Source: CAZPHU01 sp964419255 (lineage in GTDB: Bacteria > Fibrobacterota > Chitinivibrionia > Chitinivibrionales > CAYFVL01). From it: a DNA stretch of 64,000 bases. The stretch is taken from contig CAYQOU010000010.1 in the NCBI GenBank assembly GCA_964419255.1, positions 1 through 64,000 on the forward strand, given 5' to 3'. The notes beneath the pieces are model-generated. The model did not search any database. It saw only the letters and a list, made by a program, of their open reading frames with translations, and was not told where the DNA came from. Both the position numbers and the translations under genes were made by a program. Of the stretch, positions 16,247 to 23,321 are shown one piece after another (position 1 is the first letter of the stretch; each line of letters begins with the position of its first letter).

Positions 16247-17212
16247 ATGCTTATTACAGTGAACAATGCATTAGTAGGAACAAGTGAATCTATACAAAAG
16301 GTCCGTGATGCCATTGAGCGGGTTGCACACACGACGACTCCGATACTGCTTGTAGGTGAGACCGGCACAGGAAAAGAAAGCATCGCGCGTGAAATTCACG
16401 AACTCTCGAATTTTTCGCAGGGTTCTTTTGTGACGGTCAATTGCCCTGCACTCACCGACACTGATTTGCAACAGGGACTGCTTCTTCATTCTCCTCCCCA
16501 TGGTATAAAAAGGGGATATCAATCTTTGAGACATGTGAACAATGCCACGGTGTTTCTCAATGAAATTGGCGAATTGCCATTAAGCGCACAGGGTGTTTTA
16601 CTGGAGGTTCTTCAAAAATGGGATACCCACAGGCTGGAGAACGAAAAGCATACCTATACAACACGATTTATCGCATCGACGAGTCGCAATTTGGCCGAAT
16701 GTGTCAAAATCGGAGAATTCAGAAAAGATCTTTTTTACCGTATAAATGTTTTTACAATCACACTACCACTCTTACGAGAACGCATTCCGGACATAATTCT
16801 TCTGGTCGATCACCTTCTTAACGCATACAAGATAAGATACAGTAAACACATAGAGACAATCTCATCCGAAGCACTCGAATTATTGACCTTATACCCTTGG
16901 CCGGGTAATGTGCGGGAGCTGGAAAATGTCATCGAGCATGCCGTGCTGGTATCTGCGGACACGGTAATTGAGGCACACGATCTGCCGAGCTGGATGCAGG
17001 TTTCAAGCACTGAAGATCATTCTCATGGTGATACATTTAAAAGCCTTATAGCCGCCTATGAGAAAAAAATCATAACCAATGCTTTGGAAACTGCGCGAGG
17101 TAATCAGACAGAAGCGGCACGGCTTTTGGGCACAACCAAGAGAGTTATTCAATATAAGGTGCGTCTCTACCATATAGACTACAGAAAGTTCAGAAACAGT
17201 CAGCCATTTTAA
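16247..17212 (+). CDS. Degenerate sigma-54-activator-like protein (AAA+ and Fis domains, no GAFTGA)
   Basis: The 321-residue protein has an AAA+ domain of the NtrC/NifA class directly at its N-terminus and a Fis-type helix-turn-helix at its C-terminus (NQTEAARLLGTTKRVIQYKV). Walker A (GETGTGKES), the arginine-finger region and the WPGNVRELENVIEHAVL sensor are kept. Key elements differ: the GAFTGA loop that touches sigma-54 is replaced by LLLHSPPHGIKRGY, Walker B reads FLNEIGEL (Asp to Asn), and sensor I has TSR for TNR. It therefore probably cannot open sigma-54 promoters. It may be a decoy, an anti-activator or a regulator of another kind. An ATG at 16193 is also in frame. It shares a regulatory region with amt1. 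Confidence 0.8.
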   Translation: MLITVNNALVGTSESIQKVRDAIERVAHTTTPILLVGETGTGKESIAREIHELSNFSQGSFVTVNCPALTDTDLQQGLLLHSPPHGIKRGYQSLRHVNNATVFLNEIGELPLSAQGVLLEVLQKWDTHRLENEKHTYTTRFIASTSRNLAECVKIGEFRKDLFYRINVFTITLPLLRERIPDIILLVDHLLNAYKIRYSKHIETISSEALELLTLYPWPGNVRELENVIEHAVLVSADTVIEAHDLPSWMQVSSTEDHSHGDTFKSLIAAYEKKIITNALETARGNQTEAARLLGTTKRVIQYKVRLYHIDYRKFRNSQPF

Positions 17213-17352
17213 ACCTGCATTGTGCGGTTCTGAGTGGATGATTCGCCCAATCCCTTAAGGGCAGAAAGGTTGGAGTAGTCGTGCGGAATACCCTCTGTGG
17301 TATTTTCGACATTGCTGAAGCCCGGGATTCCCTGTGCCCTGCAGAATGGTAT
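17213..17352 (+). repeat. Intergenic repeat, copy A
   Basis: The stretch begins CCTGCATTGTGCGGTTCTGAG and continues with AAAGGTTGGAGTA, an AATACC-CTCTGT-GGTATT hairpin (about 17287-17304) and ATTGCTGAAGCCC. The same order of blocks occurs at 29083 and 40647. It fills the gap before ptsP. See copies B-E for the terminal inverted repeats. Confidence 0.7.
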
Positions 17353-17429
17353 TGTAATTCTGTATATTGTATTTTGTGACTGCAGTCTGAGTCTATACTG
17401 AAAAACCTTTTTATACCAGAAAAACAATC

Positions 17430-19673
17430 ATGGATCACATTAAATTGCTCTGCGATATTGGAGAACTAAACTGGATCTTTTCGGATTCAAAAGGAACCGG
17501 TACATTCCTTCAGAAAATTGTGACCATGGTCGCGCGACATATGCATGCTCAGGTATGTTCGATCTATCTTTTCGATTCTTCAACCGAGAGGCTGATGTTG
17601 AAAGCGACTCACGGACTCAACCCTGCACATATTGATAAAATATCTTTACGAATCGGTGAAGGGCTTACTGGAATGGCTCTCAAAGAGCTTCGCCCAATCT
17701 GCGAAACAAACAGCAGCATTCATCCTAATTATAAATTCTTCGAAGGGTCATTCGAGGAGCATTTCGAGTCTTTCCTTGCCGTTCCGATCCTTCGGGGAAT
17801 CGAAAAAATTGGTGTACTGGTAGTTCAACGGAAAAACAACGCGCCTTTCACCGACACCGATATCATTGCCATGCGTGCAGTCTCCAATCAGCTGGCAAAC
17901 ATCATAGAAAACGCGCGTGCACTGCTGTCACTCAACGGCCGCATCGGCTCAAAACAAGATGCCCGAAAACCAAAACTCGACTCCTTTATTAAGGCGAAGA
18001 GCGCAAGTGCCGGATATGCTTTGGGCAATATTGTGGTGGAAGAGAAGAATAAGGCATTTGCATATTTCAAAACTCGGCGGTTTACGACTGATTATTCACT
18101 GGACGATTTCGAAAAAGCGATAACCTATACCACCCGTCAGTTGGAATCCTTTCAGGAGCATGTTGAAGAACAGCTGTCCGATGTGGCTTCTCTTATTTTT
18201 GCAGCACATCTTCTTTTGCTGCAAGACGAGCAGTTTGTCGGCACGATACGAAGACTTATACATGAAGGAAACAATCCCCCCGAGGCTACGATGCGGGTGG
18301 CCTCCCGGTATATCGATTTGCTCTCCTCCAATGAAAACCCCTATTTCCGAGAGAAGGCAGATGATATCAAGGATCTGGCTCTGAGAATCATCCATAATCT
18401 GACCGCAGCCGAAAAAAAGGAAGGCAACTATACTAATCGCATTGTTATCGCACGGGAGCTGCTTCCCTCCGACATACTAAAAATCAGCATCGAGGGAGCA
18501 TTAGGGGTTATTCTGGTGGGCGGTGGCGTGACAAGCCATCTGAGCATTCTTGCCCGCTCTCTGCACATGCCGCTTATCATCGCCGATGTAGCTCAGCTTC
18601 TTGATTTGCCCCAATCAACACTAATCTTAATGGATGGTGAGCTGGGAAATATCTTCATCAATCCGGATAAGAATATCATCACCACATTCCAAGAACGTGA
18701 AAAGGCACGAGAGCACAGCTGCAGCATACGGCACAAAGCAAAGGCGCAAACCTATACCCGAGATAACACAAGAATACATATTCTCAGTAACATCAATTTG
18801 CTCACCGATTTACAGGCCGCACAGCAATTGGGGTGTGAAGGCATTGGACTGTATCGTTCCGAATTTCCTTTTATTATTCGAAATAACTTCCCGTCCGAGG
18901 AAGAGCAGTATGTGGTTTATCGTAAACTGGTAAAGGGAATGCCAGGAAAGCCTATGACGTTTCGAACCTTGGATATTGGAGGAGATAAAGTTCTTTCCTA
19001 CTATGACTGGTTTAAGGAGCAGAATCCCTTTTTGGGTATGCGATCAATTCGTTTCACGCTCAACAAAAAAGATGTTTTCATCCAGCAACTTCGTGCGATT
19101 CTGCGCGCCGGACATGATGCCGATCTGAAAATAATGTTTCCCATGATATCCTCTCTGGACGAAATGCAGGCGGCACGTGCTCTTGTCAACCAGTGTTTGG
19201 AGCAGTTGAGCAGGGAAAAAGTAAAATATAACAAGAAGCCGCATATCGGCATGATGGTGGAAATACCATCGGTCATCGAGCTGATTGATGAATTTGCGCA
19301 GCTTGTCGATTTCTTTTCGATAGGGACAAACGACCTTATACAGTACCTGCTTGCAGTCGACAGGACAAACGAGAAAGTTTCGTACCTTTATTTGCCGCAT
19401 CATCCTGCCGTTCTCAGAGCAATGAACCGTATAGTTTCGGCAGCACATTCAAACGAAACTCCCGTCAGTGTCTGCGGTGATATGGCACACGATCCCCACT
19501 ATATTCCCTTTCTATTAGGAATCGGGGTCACATCATTTAGTGTAGACCCAGTGTTTATCCCAGCCGTACAAACGAGTGTTCAGTCCACTTCTCTGAAAGA
19601 AGCTCAAAGTGTGGCAGGAAATCTTTTGCGAGCTTCAGAAATATCCGTAATAGAAAATTTTTTGAATATATAA
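17430..19673 (+). CDS. ptsP: PEP-protein phosphotransferase of the nitrogen PTS (EI-Ntr)
   Basis: The 747-residue protein has an N-terminal GAF domain (about 15-165), as in PtsP, followed by the enzyme I domains. These are an N-terminal EI helical domain, the swivelling phospho-His domain with the active His near residue 370 (GGVTSHLSILAR), and the PEP-utilising barrel (GIGLYRSEFPF, GMMVEIPSVIELID, FSIGTNDLIQY, VCGDMAHDP). It transfers phosphate from PEP to NPr and senses nitrogen status through the GAF domain in proteobacteria. No NPr or EIIA-Ntr gene is nearby. It sits between two ammonium-transporter operons, fitting a nitrogen role. No strong ribosome-binding site precedes the ATG. Confidence 0.9.
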   Translation: MDHIKLLCDIGELNWIFSDSKGTGTFLQKIVTMVARHMHAQVCSIYLFDSSTERLMLKATHGLNPAHIDKISLRIGEGLTGMALKELRPICETNSSIHPNYKFFEGSFEEHFESFLAVPILRGIEKIGVLVVQRKNNAPFTDTDIIAMRAVSNQLANIIENARALLSLNGRIGSKQDARKPKLDSFIKAKSASAGYALGNIVVEEKNKAFAYFKTRRFTTDYSLDDFEKAITYTTRQLESFQEHVEEQLSDVASLIFAAHLLLLQDEQFVGTIRRLIHEGNNPPEATMRVASRYIDLLSSNENPYFREKADDIKDLALRIIHNLTAAEKKEGNYTNRIVIARELLPSDILKISIEGALGVILVGGGVTSHLSILARSLHMPLIIADVAQLLDLPQSTLILMDGELGNIFINPDKNIITTFQEREKAREHSCSIRHKAKAQTYTRDNTRIHILSNINLLTDLQAAQQLGCEGIGLYRSEFPFIIRNNFPSEEEQYVVYRKLVKGMPGKPMTFRTLDIGGDKVLSYYDWFKEQNPFLGMRSIRFTLNKKDVFIQQLRAILRAGHDADLKIMFPMISSLDEMQAARALVNQCLEQLSREKVKYNKKPHIGMMVEIPSVIELIDEFAQLVDFFSIGTNDLIQYLLAVDRTNEKVSYLYLPHHPAVLRAMNRIVSAAHSNETPVSVCGDMAHDPHYIPFLLGIGVTSFSVDPVFIPAVQTSVQSTSLKEAQSVAGNLLRASEISVIENFLNI

Positions 19674-19803
19674 GAACCGCACCGGATGCCCAAGCTGACG
19701 GAGAGCCTGAGGATCAGGGATCGAGTATAACGGAAAAAAAATCAAGCGTTGTCTCCGGGACAGCCTCTTATCCAGTAAATATCCTGCTACCGGACGCACA
19801 TGT

Positions 19804-19837
19804 TAAAAAACCCGCATACATGAAGCATGTATGCGGG
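19804..19837 (-). terminator. Rho-independent terminator of the porin-amt2-glnK operon
   Basis: A perfect 12-base-pair stem (CCCGCATACATG / CATGTATGCGGG, loop AAG) at 19811-19837 is followed on the minus strand by six Ts. It lies about 30 bases after the glnK stop. Confidence 0.9.
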
Positions 19838-19867
19838 TCAGGCTATAAGGTGCGAGGAAAGAGAACA

Positions 19868-20209
19868 TTACCCTATAGCGTCATTTCCTTCTTCGCCGGT
19901 TCGGATCCGGATACATTGCGGCAAATCGAAAACAAAAATCTTTCCATCTCCGATGTTTCCTGTCCGTGCCCCCTTAATAATCGCATCAATTGTCGGCTTT
20001 ACATATGGTTCATTAACCGCGATTTCCAGGCGCACCTTCTTCAACAGGTTTACCTCGATAACACTACCACGATAACTTTCGGTGTATCCGGCCTGCTGAC
20101 CGCATCCGATAACATTGGTGACGGTCATTTTTCGAATTTCGGCGTTAAACAGAGCCTGCTTTACATCAGGCAACTTATTTGGTTGTATTACTGCAACGAT
20201 CATTTTCAT
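19868..20209 (-). CDS. glnK: PII signal protein GlnK
   Basis: The 113-residue protein has both PII signatures, including the B-loop TGNIGDGKIFVF and C-terminal RIRTGEEG. It should block the adjacent Amt when nitrogen is sufficient and sense ATP/ADP and 2-oxoglutarate. The T-loop reads ESYRGSVIEVN: Tyr46 is kept, but residue 51, the uridylylated Tyr of enteric PII, is Ile, and residue 49 is Ser, as in cyanobacterial PII, where Ser49 is phosphorylated. It therefore is unlikely to be controlled by GlnD uridylylation at Tyr51. It is the last gene of the porin-amt-glnK operon. Confidence 0.95.
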   Translation of the reverse strand: MKMIVAVIQPNKLPDVKQALFNAEIRKMTVTNVIGCGQQAGYTESYRGSVIEVNLLKKVRLEIAVNEPYVKPTIDAIIKGARTGNIGDGKIFVFDLPQCIRIRTGEEGNDAIG

Positions 20210-20245
20210 GTTATTTCGCTCCTTATTAACTGTTTATAATCCGGC

Positions 20246-21589
20246 TCAGCCTTCAGTATAAAAGATTTGAAATCCGTTGTACGCTTCCATTCCGTGTTCT
20301 CCAATATCGAGCCCTCTCAGCTCCTCATCGCGATCGACCCGAATGCCTATGGTCGCCTTAATAATTGAAAAGAGGATGAAGGCTGCGATAAAGGCCCATG
20401 CAAACACGCTCACGATACCAACCAGCTGCACCATCACCGGCCCAAAACCTCCGCCGAAAAACAGTCCGTTTACGCCTCCGTATGCTTCCTGGGCAAATAA
20501 CCCCGCAGAGAGTGTACCCCATGCCCCGCATACGCCATGGACGCTTACCGCACCAACCGGATCATCGATCTTGAGTACCTGATCGATAAACAAAACAGCC
20601 AAAACAACCAAAATACCACCGACCAGGCCGATAATAACCGCGCTCAGCGGCGACACGTTAGCACACGGAGCAGTTATCGACACAAGACCGGCAAGTGCGC
20701 CGTTGAGAGCCATGGAAGCATCTGGCTTTCCTATAATCACCCAGGCGGTGACCATTGCGGCTAACGCCCCCATTGAGGCGGCAAGGTTTGTGGTCACGGC
20801 GATACGTCCGATGCTCATGTCGGCAGTTGTGGTCGATCCGGGGTTGAAGCCAAACCAACCAAACCAGAGAATAAATACACCAAGTGCTGCAAGCGGAATG
20901 TTGTGGCCGGGAATAGCACGAGAGCGGCCATCCGGTCCATACTTGCCGACGCGAGCACCCAAAACAATCGCACCAGCCAGCGCACACCAACCACCGACGG
21001 AATGCACAACCGTTGATCCGGCAAAATCTATGAACCCAAGGTTTTCCAGCCAGCCCTGTCCGTTGAACAGACTACCCCAGGCCCAGTGCCCGGAAATCGG
21101 ATAGATAATCGCCGATATAACTATGCTGTATATAAGGTAAGCTGAAAATTTTGTCCTCTCAGCCATTGCACCGGAAACGATCGTTGCCGCGGTAGCCGCA
21201 AACACCGTCTGGAATATAAAAAACACCAGCGTCCATTCCCACCCTTCCATTCCCGGAGTTGCATCGGAGAGAAAAAAACCACTTGTTCCGATGAAATGCC
21301 CGGCGGTTGTACCAAACATCAGCCCAAAACCCAGCACCCAGAAACCAAGTGAGCCGATAGAAAAATCCATAAGATTTTTCATCATGATGTTAACTGCGTT
21401 TTTTGCACGGGTAAATCCGCTTTCCACCATGGCAAACCCGGCCTGCATGAAAAACACAAGCAATGCTGCTATCAGAGTCCACAGTACGTTACCATGTTCC
21501 TGCGGCATCATCTCAACCTCCTGAGCCACCAGAGGCATTGTACTTGCCCCGACCAGGAGTGCTGTGGTTATCAGTTTAGTTGTTTTCAT
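20246..21589 (-). CDS. amt: Ammonium transporter Amt (copy 2)
   Basis: The 447-residue protein has a signal sequence (cleavage near LVA-Q), eleven membrane helices, twin-His motifs (VVHSVGG, SVHGVCG) and the C-terminal GLDIGEHGMEAYNGFQIF segment shared with Amt copy 1. Its glnK follows 36 bases downstream, the standard amt-glnK pair. Together with the porin at 21614 it is probably driven by the -24/-12 promoter at 22852-22867. The two Amt proteins are clearly paralogues. Confidence 0.95.
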   Translation of the reverse strand: MKTTKLITTALLVGASTMPLVAQEVEMMPQEHGNVLWTLIAALLVFFMQAGFAMVESGFTRAKNAVNIMMKNLMDFSIGSLGFWVLGFGLMFGTTAGHFIGTSGFFLSDATPGMEGWEWTLVFFIFQTVFAATAATIVSGAMAERTKFSAYLIYSIVISAIIYPISGHWAWGSLFNGQGWLENLGFIDFAGSTVVHSVGGWCALAGAIVLGARVGKYGPDGRSRAIPGHNIPLAALGVFILWFGWFGFNPGSTTTADMSIGRIAVTTNLAASMGALAAMVTAWVIIGKPDASMALNGALAGLVSITAPCANVSPLSAVIIGLVGGILVVLAVLFIDQVLKIDDPVGAVSVHGVCGAWGTLSAGLFAQEAYGGVNGLFFGGGFGPVMVQLVGIVSVFAWAFIAAFILFSIIKATIGIRVDRDEELRGLDIGEHGMEAYNGFQIFYTEG

Positions 21590-21613
21590 CTTATTCCTCC
21601 TGTCAAAAATCCT

Positions 21614-22780
21614 TTAGAACTCTACTATAATTTCAGATCCAACCGAGAAACTGACTTCGGTATCTTCGCCATCGATATCTGTATCACTCACCGGAATGGT
21701 AGCTCCTCCCCACAACCACCACTGTACGCCATCGGCCGGATAGACATACAATGTGGGTACTACCCATATTGACGCATCTTCATATTCCTCTCCAGTGATA
21801 TCGTCAGCCTCATAAATAGCAGCTTCGTGATATTCCAGCGGTAAACCAGCCGCAATCATTTCAGTAAAAGCATATCCCGGCTCAATGTAGAAGAAAAGCT
21901 CATCATCCAGACCAAACAGCGCATCATCAGAACCCGGTTCGTTTATTGAATCAGGATCTACCAGCGTGTAAAAAGATGCCGCAAGACTGAATTTGTCAAG
22001 AGTCAGCACCGGCTCGACCAGAATAGTCACTACATTGGCACGTTCATCACCATTAGGAAGGTTCTGATAACCCACATCAGCTTTCAGCGACAGCGCATCA
22101 CCAAACAAACCGTTATACTCTAAACCTGTTAACACAGCTCCGGCCTCAGAAAAACCTTCCTGGACATCGAAACGCACCCCGTAGTATGCTTCAACGCTCT
22201 GTCCGTCGGCCAGAGTAAGACCGCTTGCCCCAAATAAATCCAGCTCATTAACGTCTGTCTCAACGGTGTCGATAATGACCCCTCCCACATCTACCGGTAT
22301 TAGCTCTTCGGGTGAATCCGTGACGCCAACCAGAAGCATCTGGGTAAACATTTCAGTTCCCAGTGAGTATTGAATACCGCGTGTAAATGATTCGGGAGTA
22401 ATCATGCTGAGTCTTTTATAGTAGTAGTAGTTAAACCCTCCATATTGATAGACAAGATCTCCCACCGAAAACGTACCGATCTTGGTGTCGAACGTAATAT
22501 CGAATCCGTCAAACAACACAGATACCCATCTGTCTCCCCGAACCGGATCTGTTCCTGCAGGAACCCGCCCCAAAAGCATGGTTACATACAGGTTTGCAGA
22601 TACGTTTTCGGCAAAAGCCAGGCTCATACCCACGTCCAGTTCCTGATTGGCGTAAAAGTTTCCGTCAAAGTCCGCAACCACATCCGCGTCCAAAAATCCG
22701 CTGAATGTAACCTCCGGCTGCGCATGCACGAGTAAAGACATAGCCGCTACCAGAGTAAATGTGTAAGATTTAAACCGCAT
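21614..22780 (-). CDS. Outer-membrane beta-barrel protein co-transcribed with amt-glnK
   Basis: The 388-residue protein has a signal peptide (cleavage near VHA-Q). Its strand pattern alternates polar and hydrophobic residues, it is strongly acidic, and it ends in VEF, the barrel signal. I recognise no named family. It lies 24 bases before amt2 and right behind a sigma-54 promoter, so it is probably made under nitrogen limitation. It may be a channel for ammonium or a small nitrogen compound. AGGAGGC precedes the ATG. Confidence 0.7.
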   Translation of the reverse strand: MRFKSYTFTLVAAMSLLVHAQPEVTFSGFLDADVVADFDGNFYANQELDVGMSLAFAENVSANLYVTMLLGRVPAGTDPVRGDRWVSVLFDGFDITFDTKIGTFSVGDLVYQYGGFNYYYYKRLSMITPESFTRGIQYSLGTEMFTQMLLVGVTDSPEELIPVDVGGVIIDTVETDVNELDLFGASGLTLADGQSVEAYYGVRFDVQEGFSEAGAVLTGLEYNGLFGDALSLKADVGYQNLPNGDERANVVTILVEPVLTLDKFSLAASFYTLVDPDSINEPGSDDALFGLDDELFFYIEPGYAFTEMIAAGLPLEYHEAAIYEADDITGEEYEDASIWVVPTLYVYPADGVQWWLWGGATIPVSDTDIDGEDTEVSFSVGSEIIVEF

Positions 22781-22851
22781 ACCGCCTCCTTGTAAAGTTT
22801 ATTTGTGTAAAGGTTTTTTGTATCTGTCAAACCGTTTTCATCATGGTCATA

Positions 22852-22867
22852 CGCAACGAATATGCCA
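22852..22867 (-). promoter_or_regulatory. Sigma-54 promoter of the porin-amt2-glnK operon
   Basis: On the minus strand the sequence reads TGGCATATTCGTTGCG. It is close to the consensus TGGCAC-N5-TTGC, with GG and GC 12 bases apart. The -12 is 73 bases before the porin ATG. Confidence 0.75.
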
Positions 22868-22942
22868 GTGCCCCAAAATCGCCCTCTACGAAGCAGGGGA
22901 GGCATTTTTGCCTGAAAAGTAGCCTTTTTTGTATCATGCCTC

Positions 22943-22958
22943 GGAACAATTTTGTTCC
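22943..22958. promoter_or_regulatory. Candidate activator palindrome before the porin-amt2-glnK promoter
   Basis: GGAACAATTTTGTTCC is a perfect 16-base palindrome about 80 bases upstream of the -24 element. It resembles GGAACAAATTTGTGTC before amt1 and ACAAATTTGT before nifH. The spacing suits an enhancer for an NtrC- or NifA-type activator. Confidence 0.5.
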
Positions 22959-23321
22959 TTCAGGAGACGACGTTACACATTTTTGTGTTTGTCGACAGAG
23001 GCCGACAAAAGGGACTTACGCAAGTCCGGAAAACCTGGGATAGCAAAAAAACGGTAGAGCAGAAAAAAAAGAAAACAGTTGGAGCACTCTGATAGATAGT
23101 TGATTTAGATAGTTGATTTAGCTCAACAGCCCCTCACCACCCTTACCAGTCACCCGTGAGACTGAATACCAATCCAAGAAAGCGGTCAAATCCATTCTCG
23201 CAAAGAACTATTCGCGACAACAGTAACATGTGTGAGGGATATATATTTATAGAGTTATGACTGAGGCAGCTGTATTTTTTATTACATGTATACACCAATA
23301 CACGCAAAAACTCACAAAATC
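22959..23321. other. Intergenic stretch between the nitrogen operon and lptD
   Basis: No gene was found. It holds a small palindrome (CACATTTTTGTG, near 22976) and two tandem copies of TAGATAGTTGATT at 23093-23118 with a 13-base period. The rest shows no structure I can name. An lptD promoter must lie here but is not obvious. Confidence 0.5.

Noticed and set aside
19820..20239. Plus-strand 139-codon frame across the glnK gene
   Set aside because: It overlaps glnK antisense and begins in the terminator hairpin; no protein family is visible.
23093..23118. Two TAGATAGTTGATT repeats as the start of a CRISPR array or iteron
   Set aside because: Only two copies in direct contact with no spacers, and no replication or cas gene nearby.
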